This document shows, piece by piece, positions 52,131 to 62,593 of a stretch of DNA of 64,000 nt; within the stretch, counting starts at the first letter, position 1; every line of letters begins with the position of its first letter. This DNA comes from Stomorhina lunata (lineage: Eukaryota; Arthropoda; Insecta; Diptera; Rhiniidae), in the NCBI GenBank assembly GCA_933228675.1, contig OW121741.1:58694037-58758036 (forward strand). Direction: 5' to 3'. Position numbers and translations under genes: made by a program. The notes under the pieces are model-generated. The model saw nothing but the letters and a program-made list of their open reading frames with translations, was not told the DNA's origin and did not search any database.

Positions 52131-52454
52131 TTGGATTTAAAAATAGGAATTGTATAAATAAATTAAAAGCTGCAGGATTTTAAACATATGAAGTGGCACA
52201 GCGGAATAGTTTCCGCCTAGCAATCATGAGGTCGTCGGTTCGAATCCTGACAAAAACTTTTTTTTTGTTTTTAAAATTTTTTGGTTTTTTTTGTTTTATT
52301 TAAAACCTTTTATTTTATAAAAAAACAAAAAGTTCTGTCTGGATTTGAACCCACGACCTCATGACTGCTAGGCGGAGACTCTACCGCTGTGCCACTTCAT
52401 ATGTTTAAAATCCTGCAGCTTTTAATTTATTTATACAATTCCTATTTTTAAATC
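52131..52454. repeat. Foldback of two tRNA-like units
   Basis: Arms of about 125 bp. Each arm holds, after a conserved 50-bp lead (GGAATTGTATAAATAAATTA, GCTGCAGGATTTTAAACATA), a tRNA-like unit with an A box (TGGCACAGCGG, 52194-52204) and B box (GGTTCGAATCC, 52237-52247), then a T9 run. The right-arm unit is on the minus strand (B box 52351-52341, A box 52394-52384). The acceptor stems do not close properly, so these are tRNA-derived repeats rather than working tRNA genes. Confidence 0.8.
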
Positions 52455-52459
52455 GAAAA

Positions 52460-52590
52460 AAGGAGTTGTATAAATAAATTATAAGCAGCTAAGCTTTCAA
52501 CAGTTGAAGTAGCACGGTGGAAGTGTCTGCGGTTAACAGTCCATGAGACTTCGGTTCAAATCCGGCCGACTTAAAAAAGTTTTTTTATTT
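52460..52590 (+). repeat. Third tRNA-like unit, direct repeat
   Basis: Has the same lead (GGAGTTGTATAAATAAATTA) and an A box (TAGCACGGTGG, 52510-52520), B box (GGTTCAAATCC, 52553-52563) and T run after 52579. It is diverged from the other two, which suggests an older tRNA-derived SINE family. Confidence 0.7.
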
Positions 52591-53531
52591 TTATTTGAAA
52601 CAGACGTTTATTTCTAGCTACAAAATGTTAACTTCAAGTTAACGGGTAGATATCTAACTTTAAGTTAATTAAGAGTATCTACATTACTCGGACAATTGAC
52701 TACTTCCTAGGACATCGCCATGTTAAAATAGTTAGTAAATTACATAGAGAAGTAATCTAAGTGTCAGTTACAACTACTTCAGAAATAGTTAGCTTTAAGT
52801 AAATGTAAAGTTAACTGAATGTCCAACAGGGTTGTTACAAGTTGTGTATACGTATTAGCAACCAATACACCGAAAAAAGTAATGAAAACACTTGCAACTT
52901 GCTTGATTGTTTACACAAACAAGTGCAAATTCATTTCCAAAATGTCTACGAAGAAAATGGTTCTAAAGAAAATTGCTTTGCTCTTAAAATTAATTACTTG
53001 TGTTGTTTTTGTATACTCATATAAATTTTCAATGGCTGGGTTGCCATAGCTTATTATTGGCAAATTATAAGGGAAACAGATTGTATGAATAATTTGTTCA
53101 TAAAATAATTCACAAATGTATGTGCCAAATTATAATAATACATATAGAACTACAAGTTTTTAATGTTTTTTGTTATTATTATAAAAATTGTTCCTCGTAT
53201 TCTATCTATTTAAATTAATATATAATCTTTATGTGGCAACACTCCTTTTTTGCTTCTGACATGCAAGTAAAAAAATCACTGGCAATCGAAATCGCTTGCA
53301 AGTGAGCCTACAACTTGCAGAAGTGTGATTGTGTTAGTAAAAAAATATAAATGTATTGAACTTTTTTCACTTGCACTTGCATGTGTAAATGCCGTGTTAA
53401 AAAGATTGGTTAAAATAAGCTGGAGCCCTTCGAAAATTTCTTAATGTAGGCTTTTTGCAAAAATTGTTTCTTTTTGTCTTTAAACTATCCAAATGTTCAG
53501 GTAAAAACTGGAGAAATATTTTTAAATTAAA
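52591..53531. other. Repeat-like AT-rich DNA, no gene recognised
   Basis: TTAACTTTAAGTTAAC-type palindromic motifs at 52630-52680 and 52790-52815 echo those at 51790-51810, so an outer inverted or direct repeat may enclose 51740-52830. No coding homology. Confidence 0.4.
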
Positions 53532-53730
53532 TGTTATAACATAAATACTTATGGAGTTACCAACCTCGTGTGCTTTTTCTTAACATCTGTTGTTGAGTTG
53601 TATCTTTCACGTTCGACTTGTGGTTTTTAATTTTATATCTATTTTCTTAATAAGAGTTATTGTATTTCAAATTGAATAAATAAGTTGAAGATTAAAGACG
53701 TGTTCATTATTTTAGAATCCACCGGCTACA
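53532..53730 (+). repeat. 5' LTR (199 bp) of the Mag-like element
   Basis: Compact LTR with AATAAATAAG near its end as a polyadenylation signal. It matches 58091-58289 with one difference. Confidence 0.92.
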
Positions 53731-53736
53731 ATAAAT

Positions 53737-53748
53737 TGGCGACGAGTC
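53737..53748 (+). promoter_or_regulatory. Primer-binding site of the Mag-like element
   Basis: TGGCGACGAGTC begins six bases after CA of the LTR. I did not identify the tRNA with certainty. Confidence 0.7.
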
Positions 53749-53817
53749 AAAAAAGGGAGCATTTAACAATTACAAAAAGAATATTGATAGTACGAAAATC
53801 AATAAATTATACATAAA

Positions 53818-56800
53818 ATGGACGCTCAACAATTCGAGAAAATTCTGGAAATGCAAAGGCAAATGCTCGAACAAATAAAGCTAACGGCAAGTGCTACACC
53901 AATACAAGCACAAAGCAGCGTAGCAAGTACGATTTTAGTGCCAAATTTTGATGTATTTGACGCCACGAAGGAGCCGTATAAAAATTACATAGAACGATTT
54001 GGAAATTATATCGAAATGAAAGGAATTAGTGCAAATAAAGAGTATTGCCTCAAACTGTTACTAAATTCAATAGGGGTAAACACATATAAAATAGTTACTG
54101 CATTAACTGCACCGAAATCTCCCGCAGATATCAAGTACGACGATCTGCTTATATTACTGAAAAATCATTTTTCCCCAACTAAAAATATTCTCGTGGCTCA
54201 ACATCGCTTTTTGTCCAAGTACTAGTCTGAACAACAAACAATAGCAGAATTTGTTGCTTCTTTACGAGCTGAAATCAGTGAGTGTGAATTCAAGTCCCCT
54301 TGTTCGTGCAACATATCTATTGCAGACGTTTTCTTGCGAGCACAGTTTATACGTGGTGTACGGGACAACCATATACGGGAACAATTGCTACAGACAAGTT
54401 CTCCTAAGTTTGATGAAATTGTGACTAAAGCGTTAGCCCTTGAAGCGGCCAAAAGTGATGCAAGGGAGTTGGCGGACAAAGCTGGTTCTTCGTCAAATGT
54501 TACTGCAGACATAAACAAAATTTCTAAAATTAAGAAAGCTACACAAAAGCGTCAAAATCAACAGATTAATCGTCAAAAAGTTAGTTATCAAGGCCTAGGT
54601 ATATCCGGACTGTGTTTCCGTTGTGGTAAAAATAATCACCAAGCCAAAGAGTGTCGTACGAATAAAACAAAATTGAAATGCTCCAAATGTAACAAATCTG
54701 GACACGTAAGTAAAGTGTGCATTACAAGTCTAAAAACGAATCCTGGAAATCGATCTCCTAACAACAATACAGTACAGAATATTGAAGGTACCGAGTACGG
54801 CGTGTACAAAATTATAGATGTTTATCAAAACAATTATCAAAATTCTAACTCTGAACGCTATTACGCATACATAAACGTTGAGGGCAGACCAGTGAAATTT
54901 GAAGTTGACTCTGGATCTGGATTTACATTTCTTCCAAGAAAACGATTTTTTGAACTAAATTTACATAATCTAATATGTCCTACAAACGTGATTTTTCGAT
55001 CTTATACACAAAATACTTTTGTGCCAGATGGCAAAGTACGTGTCAACATTGAGTTTAATGGAGTGTCAACATCAGATGAACTATACATTGTTCCTGACGG
55101 CTGTGCAGTGTTGTTAGGCAGAGCTTGGATTAGACGTCTCAATATCAACTTAACTGAACTTGATTTGGATTCAGGTAAGACTACGCCAAATATTTTCCAT
55201 AATCATAATGTCATTGAAGACATTATGAACGAATTTTCTGATGTTTTTGAAGAAAAAATTGGATGCATACCCAATTATCAAATATCGTTGAAATTAAGAA
55301 ACGATAGTAAGCCCGTTTACACAAAAGAACGCCAGATACCATATGCTTTAACAGAACGCGTTAATAACGAATTAGATAGCCTGGAGAGTGCTGGTATAAT
55401 TTCAAAAATTTCAAACAGTGATTGGGGCTCACCATTAGTGATGATTCCAAAAGCGGATGGAGGAGTTCGATTATGCGTGGATTACAAAGTGGGGGTAAAT
55501 CAACGTTTGGTAAACGCACATTATCCAATTCGCAAAGTCGATCACATATTCAATAATCTGCGTGACGCAAAGTATTTCTGTCGCCTTGATTTATACAAGG
55601 CTTATCTCCACCTTGCAGTAGATGAACCATCTAGTATCGTTCAAACCATCTCCACGCATAGAGGAACTTACCGCATGAACCGATTGTCTTTCGGTATAAA
55701 AACAGCTCCTGCTGAATTTAATCGTGTAATAGACCAAATCTTGAGAGATGTACCAAATACAGAATCTTATTTTGACGACATTATTTTTCATGGGAAGTCC
55801 TTGGAGGAGTGCGCATCAAATTTAAAGCGTTGTTTAATGCAACTAAAAAAGTACGACTTACATTTGAATCGATCAAAGTGTTTATTTTTCCAAAATAAAA
55901 TCGAATTTTTAGGGCATACGATCGAACACAACAAAATTAAAAAATCGTCTTCAAAAATTAATGCAATTTTACAAATGCCAGAACCTGCAACAGCTGATGA
56001 CGTCAGACGTTTCTTGGGTATGGTTACATACTACGGTAGATTTATTTCAAACGTGTCTACAATAACAGCCCCCTTACGAAAGTTGTTACACAAAAATTCA
56101 AAATTTAAATGGTCTAATGAATGCAAAGATGCATTCAATAAACTAAAACAAGAAATTGCAAGCGATCGCGTATTAATACCCTACAACCCTGAATTGCCAC
56201 TTCAACTGGCTTGTGACGCAAGTCCTACTGGAATTGCGGGGGTTTTATCACACGTTGTTGGAGGAGTTGAGAAGCCGATTGCATTCGCGTCCCGATCTCT
56301 TACGAGTGCAGAACAAAATTATTCTCAGTTGGATAGAGAGGCCTTAGCCATTTTCTACGCCGTTCAGCATTTTCACGAATACCTTTTTGGCCGACAATTT
56401 AAACTCGTAACGGATAACCAACCATTAATGAGAATATTTCATCAGAATAATAAATTGCCCCAGATGACGTCATCTCGTTTACAAAGATACGCCGCGTTTT
56501 TAACCGGTTATGACTATGAAATTGTTCATAAAAATAGTGCAGAAAACGTCAGTCCAGACTGTTTGTCAAGAGCACCATTAAGCAGCAATGAGAATTCCAT
56601 AAACTCCATTGATTATGAAGTACGCCAACTATGTAGTAATTCTATCAACCAACTTTCTTCCAAAAAGTTAAATTTTAAAATAGTTCAAGAAGAAACACAA
56701 AAGGATGAAGCTCTTTCGAAAATGTTACACGAATTGCGCCATACAACCATTGATTCCGAATTCACCATAGATGGAAATGCCTTATTCAAAGGTCAACGGA

Positions 56801-58049
56801 TAGTGATACCAGCAACTTTACAAAATGCTGTTCTACAGGAACTTCATCATACACATACAGGTACGACAAAAATGAAACAATTAGCTAGACGCTACGTTTA
56901 CTGGATGGGAATCGATAAAGATATCGAAAAATTTGTACGTTCTTGCCCAGCTTGCGCATCCAATATGAATAGTCCAGTTAAAGCTCCTCTTCATCCCTGG
57001 GAAGATCCAGACGACAACTGGCAGCGCATACATATCGACTACGCTGGACCATACCAAGGCCATTATTTCTTAATGGTTGTAGATGCTAAATCTAAATGGA
57101 TCGAGGTAGGAATATGTACATCGACACCAACATCAACAACAACAATGGAAATATTACTGAACATTTTTTCAAGGTACGGATATCCCGACGTAATGGTATC
57201 CGATAATGCAACAATTTTTAAAAGCGAGCAATTTTCTAAATTTTGTCAGGATTGCGGTATATTCCAAAAATTTATCGCACCTGGGCATCCTGCTACAAAC
57301 GGCCTAGCCGAAAGGAATATTCAAACCCTCTAAAAAGAAATTATCAGCAATGAGTAATGAGTCATCATCAATACAAAAAAAAAATAAGAGACATTCTTCT
57401 CAAATTCCGGACTTCACCTTTGAAAAATGGGAAAACTCCTGCCGAGATGTTTTTAGGCCGGCAAATTCGAAGTCGACTAGACATCTTAAAACCTCCGAGA
57501 ATACAAGGTAATCAACATGAAAATATATCATCCAGACAATTAAGCGTGGGAGAAAGGGTTCAGGCTCGTTACTACACCCCAAACATATCCTTATGGAAAC
57601 TGGGTACCATCATTAAAAAAATGGGCCGTCTTCATTATAGCGTAAAGCTAGATGATGGATACATATTTAAGAGACACATTAATCAATTGCTTCCAACCAA
57701 GTTACCTTTTGCTTCAATTAATACACAACCATCAATTGAAGGCCATTCCCAACAAGCGCCCAATGTCAGAACTTTTGCTCCAACACCAGAAGAAGTCGTT
57801 TTCCAGCAAGCAACAAATTGTAATTCTCGTTATGTCAACAGTCATTTTGAAGGTCAACCGTTTTCAAACCAACCGCTTGCAAGTCAACCACCTACTGTTC
57901 AACCAAACACACATCAACCTACAGATCAACCCAGCCATGTTCCGTCAGAGCGCGATGAACCCGAACCGAATCAAGCACCAAGTTCAATTCGGACATCATC
58001 AAGACAATGCCGAAGACCAAGATATTTAGAAGAGTACGTTGTGGACTAG
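53818..58049 (+). pseudogene. gag-pol: Mag-like gag-pol, one stop and two frame breaks
   Basis: Starts at ATG 53818 (MDAQQFEKILEMQRQMLEQI). The gag capsid part is cut by a TAG at 54223-54225 and continues in frame. Knuckles CFRCGKNNHQAKEC and CSKCNKSGHVSKVC lie at about 54615-54720. The protease has EVDSGSGFTFLP (54900-54935). The RT has WGSPLVMIPKADGGVRLCVD and YFDD at about 55770. RNase H has CDASPTGIAGVLSH and VTDNQPL. Integrase has CPACASN, IHIDYAGPY, VSDNATIFKS and GLAERNIQTL with the catalytic Glu, after which single-base insertions near 57331 and in the A run at about 57376 shift the frame twice. The remaining C-terminus (57357-58049) is open and ends in a proline/glutamine-rich tail. 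Confidence 0.9.
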
Positions 58050-58078
58050 ATCCGTCAACACATGAGGGATACCTTCAA

Positions 58079-58289
58079 GCGTGGGAGAACTGTTATAACA
58101 TAAATACTTATGGAGTTACCAACCTCGTGTGCTTTTTCTTAACATCTGTTGTTGAGTTGTATCTTTCACGTTCGACTTGTGGTTTTTAATTTTATAACTA
58201 TTTTCTTAATAAGAGTTATTGTATTTCAAATTGAATAAATAAGTTGAAGATTAAAGACGTGTTCATTATTTTAGAATCCACCGGCTACA
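58079..58289 (+). repeat. Polypurine tract and 3' LTR of the Mag-like element
   Basis: GCGTGGGAGAAC (58079-58090) is followed by the LTR at 58091-58289. Confidence 0.9.
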
Positions 58290-58659
58290 ATATTAAATAT
58301 CTTTTTTTTTCTGCATAAAATTAGCTGTGAGCCAATGTATTTATGTATGTTGACTTTATTTGCCTATTGCAAAGTTCAAATTATATTTATTTATCATTTA
58401 GACAATAACGACAAAGTACACTTTATTTAATAATCATGAAGACTACGATGTTTCTACATGAAAAAATCAAATTAACCTCATCTATTTCTTATTTATCAAA
58501 ATCCGCATTGATAAATAACAAATACTTGTCTTCGTAATTTTCTGCAATTTTTTCGTAGTACAAATCTTAAGGCCTCGCAACCGCATATTTGTTCCGCTAG
58601 GAATGTAAGAGTCAAGAGTAATCTCACCAACACAATCATAATTGACACCACTGAATTAG
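58290..58659. other. AT-rich spacer
   Basis: No gene recognised. Confidence 0.4.
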
Positions 58660-59961
58660 AGTTAATCTTCCTAGGAAGTACAAAAATGCAGCTAAGTATA
58701 TGATATCCGTTCAAAACCTACATATGTATGTATGTATCTCACATATCAACGAAAATTTAAATTGTTTAATTGCAATTGGGAGAAATCCGTTCACGTTTGA
58801 CTATTGCTCCCGTATAACTTCGCCTAAGGCAATCTCTTAGTAGCTAATAAATGACAAATTATAATTATCTAATTAGCTAATTAATTATAATTATCGATTA
58901 TAATAGATACGATGATGACATTTAGTATAAAGACGTTGTACAATATCGTTATTCAGGGCGATAGCGCCTAAAATAAACTTTCTAGAGGGACAACATTTGA
59001 CAAAAGTATTTCTGATCTCTTGAAAAGTTCGGCATTGAAAATGAGCGAGCTCGGTTCACATTTACTCTTATCTCCCATATAACCCCGACCGGGAATTACT
59101 TTAATGCTGATAAATTAAATCATATTATAATTGCACAAAGAACTAGAGCAAAACTTTCCACACATCCATCGGACAGATCGAAAGAAAAATAGATCCCAAA
59201 TATTATTGTTGAAGTATTCATCTTAATAAGTTAACTAACTTCAGATTAATAAGTAAATCTTCAATAAATTTTCCACCAAAGCTGATATCCATTCATTTAA
59301 AAGCTATATATTTCACAAATGTATCTAAAACTATGAGTGTATACCTTATAATTCTAAGGCTTGACCTAAATCAGTTCAGAGTTTTTCATAACTAATCATG
59401 AACTTTTAATAGTTGGACAATTCGTATGAATTAAAGTGCACAACCCTCACTGGGCACTGTGTTTTTGGGCTGCATGCCAGAATACTTAATCTTCATCAAA
59501 TCGATGTGCTCTTGCAAATCTAAGGACATTTTGAAGCATCTTTTCTGCATGGTTTATCTGGTCTATCGAACTTTATCAAATGTTCGTAAAATAGACACAT
59601 ATCACTTTAGAATCGAAGTGACGCTGCCTTCGACATCAGCCACCTGCCCAACCTAACATTTGGGTCCATAACTATTTTAGATGATGACGCCACCAAAAAG
59701 CTTTTCGTTTTCCGACTCTTAATTTTAAAGATTCTTTGCATATAATACTAGTATAACCATATATTGCAAGGAATTACATTTAGTATGAACAAAAGAAAAT
59801 TAATATACATATGAAGCATTTGTGTGGGGCTCAACTAAGTCAGTAATCAGAAACTATATAATTATCAATATATTCCTACGATTTTGTACTTTACTTTTGG
59901 AACACCAGTGGTGAAGGGTATCCAAGATTCGGCAAAGCCGAATATACCACTCTTACTTGTT
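58660..59961 (+). mobile_element. DINE/mini-me-like repeat, uninterrupted copy lacking its head
   Basis: Aligns with 12465-12970 and then directly with 33673-34275. It ends with the hairpin ATTCGGC-AAA-GCCGAAT (59927-59943) and ATACCACTCTTACTTGTTTTT. The 5' head with (GTCY)n is missing. This copy serves as the empty-site reference for the nest. Confidence 0.8.
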
Positions 59962-59969
59962 TTTATCAT

Positions 59970-60183
59970 ATAAAATGTTTTTATCATATAAAAGGTTTCT
60001 AATTTCAATGACATTTCATACTCTATTTTACATATTTCAGACTAAAATCAAACTTTTCAAATAAATGAATAATACAAATTCTAATTTTTAACAAAAATTA
60101 ATTTTTTCAACAAAAAACAGACATCGTTTAATAAAATTTATAAAAAACATTATAGTGATGTATATACACTCAAAATTTGTATA
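59970..60183 (-). repeat. Inverted fragment of the MITE-like family
   Basis: The reverse complement of about 34985-35215 (CATCACTATAATGTTTTTTG, GACCGATGTCTGTTTTTTGTT-like sequence) with substitutions. Confidence 0.75.
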
Positions 60184-60713
60184 CACTAGAGCCCCGACTT
60201 GCGTCGATCTGATTTGCGTCGTTTCAACTTGCATCGCTTTTTAAAAACTGGCAAAATTCGATTTGCGTAGTAGGTTTTAACTTGAGTCGATTCGATTTGC
60301 GTCGTTTGACTCCTACTTGCGTCGTTTTGATTTCGTTTTTCAACGCTCCATGCGATTGATTTTTTAATGAAGCATTACCATTTTGGCATTTGTATGTGTA
60401 TAGTATACAGCATTTTTCTGAATTTTAACAGTTTTAAGCCTCTGGTAATATACATCCCTAAGAAATTTAAAAAAGTTGAATTCCGTTTTTTAGTTAATAG
60501 TTGAGTGGCGCTTAGAATAGCTGCATGTTCCTAGTAGGAGTTTAGTGTGCGATTGACCAGAATAGGTATCGTAAGAAAATAAAAGATGAGTCAAAATAAA
60601 TGAAAAGTGAGAAGTTTAGAATTTAAATTGGACATAATTAAATCTGGAGAAAAAGCTGTGAATATAGGAAGAGCTTTTGGACTAGCACCTACAACAGTAA
60701 GGATAAGGACAGT
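60184..60713 (+). mobile_element. pogo/Tigger-like transposon, 5' end
   Basis: Starts CACTAGAGCCCCGACTTGCG after TA. The first 150 bases carry about seven copies of a motif RAYTTGCGTCG in one orientation. Downstream, a helix-turn-helix coding piece begins. The element is cut at about 60713 by the next LTR element. Confidence 0.6.
60580..60713 (+). pseudogene. pogo/Tigger-like transposase N-terminus (helix-turn-helix)
   Basis: The frame from 60607 reads RSLEFKLDIIKSGEKAVNIG and RAFGLAPTTVR, the pattern of the CENP-B/pogo N-terminal DNA-binding helix-turn-helix (LEEKLEIIKxxE...IAxxFGLxxSTVR). It probably bound the terminal repeats. The stop just upstream and the cut at 60713 leave only this fragment. 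Confidence 0.6.
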
Positions 60714-60980
60714 TGTTTACGCGCATAGTGTAAAAGGCCACCTGTCAAATTATTGCTCAGTGGCCTTTTCTATGTTTTCCTTTGGCGCAAATTAATCCGC
60801 TCTTTTTCTATTATTACATATTGTCAAATCACTTACTCTTGTAAACCCCAACCCGAACGGTACGTAAAATTACCAACTTCACCTGAAAAGAATTTTAAAT
60901 AAAAATAAAATTTTGTGAAAAACCCCTAACTCTGTGTTTTTTTATTCTTATATTTTCTAATTAAAATATTCCCGAGAACA
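60714..60980 (+). repeat. Candidate 5' LTR of the third BEL/Pao element
   Basis: The right edge (GAGAACA) is set by the primer site that follows. The left edge TGTTTACGCG is inferred from the TGTT/AACA ends and from the break in transposase homology. It contains a 10-bp hairpin (AAAAGGCCAC 60732-60741 with GTGGCCTTTT 60760-60769). No second LTR is in the window to confirm it. Confidence 0.5.
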
Positions 60981-60985
60981 TTTTT

Positions 60986-60999
60986 TGGTCCTTCGAACC
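60986..60999 (+). promoter_or_regulatory. Primer-binding site of the third BEL/Pao element
   Basis: TGGTCCTTCGAACC lies five T residues after the LTR end, parallel to the primer site of the BEL element at 27660-27673. Confidence 0.7.
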
Positions 61000-62593
61000 G
61001 GATAAATCCGAACCCCCATTGTTTATGGAATATTTTATAAGAAAATATATTTATTTGCTGATCCCCCGAAGATTTACCCGTTTTTAATTTTTCATCCCAA
61101 CCCAGGATTCCTTCTAAAATCATTTTTTTTTCTACCCAAAATAAATAATAAAAAAAGGTACGTCTATCATTTATTTAAAAAGTGTGTGAAAGTGTGTGAT
61201 AAAATAAAAAGAAAACAAACCAACAAGTGCGAACAAACCCCTAAAATTGCAATTTGCCGTCGGCAAAACACAAATTCGTTTACGCAAGTGTATTTATTAT
61301 TTTTTTTCCTTTATATTGCTCTGATCACGCGAGTGTTATTTTGTAATTTTTCTTAAATAAAATATACTAATATTTTGTTATTTTAATCGCGAGTGTCGTA
61401 TTTTATTTTATTTAAAAAATTTTCATAAATTTAAAGTGTTTTTGTTGGTGTCATTTTTATTCCTTTTATTGCTGTTAATAACAGTTTTCTGCTGCTAACA
61501 GAAAGCTTTAAATTAATACCCCCATTTAATAAGAAATAAAAGTAAACAAAAACAGACGGACACGCATTAAAAATATTTTTTATTTAAGTGTTTTCAGTAC
61601 CTTTAAATAAATAAAAAATATTAAAAAGAAAATACAAAATAATTTGTTGTTATTTTAACTAAAATCCAGTGATCAGTAAGAGTGATATTCATTTAATATT
61701 AACAAGCGAAAAATACACTGTGTGGTTGTTGGTGTTTTTTTTTCTTTTTACTTGTTTTGCTTTGCTTGATCATACGCACACACACGCCGCTAGTGCTGCA
61801 ACTTTTTATTCGGTCGATTAAACCGGTTACTCGTTATTATTCGGTAATAAAGTGTATTTATACCCATTTTTTATATTTAATTATTGTTAATTAAATAATT
61901 TTGTGCATTTTTTACTGAATATTATTACAATAAATAATTGTGATTATTTTTTTATTCGAAGATTAACAATTTCTCAAACCCAAAGCGAGTACCCGTTTAA
62001 GTTTTGCAGTGCTAGTGCTTTTCAAAGTTTGTTTTTTATACTTTTTATAAACGAAAGTAATTTACACTGAAAGAAATTTGTAATTCGACTAATTTTTTGA
62101 TCGTGAATTTGATAAATATTGCAATTTTAACTCTGTTACCCGTTAATTTATTCTGAAAAAGCGAACAATAAGTGAAATTACTTTCAGTATATCAAACTTT
62201 GAGCTAATTTAACTGTTTTTTATTTAAATTTATTTATAATAAATTTGAATTTTACCCAATTTATTATTTTTTGAAAAATTTATTCGATTTTTATTGCTGA
62301 TTTTAATCGATTTTGTTGTTGACTTTATTGTTGATTTCTTCATTATTCATTATTTTGAAATTTTTGGCCTTTTTCTAGTGAAAATTTATTGAATTTAATT
62401 GATTTTTTATCCATTTTCGATTTTATTTTAAATATTTTTCACTTTTTGAAAATTTGATCTTGGATTTTATATATTTTTTTGATTTTTAATCAAAGTAACC
62501 CCATATTTTGAAGTCTTTTTTTGCCTTTTATCTTTTTTTTCTCGATTTTCTTTGTTTTTTGTCAAGATTACTTCCTATAATTTAAGATCAAAA
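61000..62593 (+). other. Long AT-rich leader of the third BEL/Pao element
   Basis: About 1.6 kb with no gene recognised; T-rich, especially 62100-62560. It may hide splice or packaging signals. Confidence 0.5.

Larger units (their letters stand above)
53532..58289 (+). mobile_element. Young Mag-like Gypsy element with short LTRs
   Basis: LTRs of 199 bp (TGTTATAACATAAATACTTA...CCGGCTACA) differ at one base (ATATCTATT against ATAACTATT). The primer site TGGCGACGAGTC lies seven bases past the LTR, and one gag-pol frame fills the interior. If the LTR is taken to end three bases later (ACAATA), the flanks share TTAAA (53527-53531 and 58293-58297). Mag-like elements have a single gag-pol ORF and this primer-site type; the assignment is by motif. 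Confidence 0.92.

Noticed and set aside
52194..52265. Functional tRNA gene
   Set aside because: A and B boxes are good, but the acceptor stem does not close and the unit is part of a repeated foldback; called a tRNA-derived repeat.
52819..53049. 76-codon ORF with lysine-rich sequence
   Set aside because: No recognisable motif, AT-rich repeat context, and an overlapping ORF of similar length; no support.
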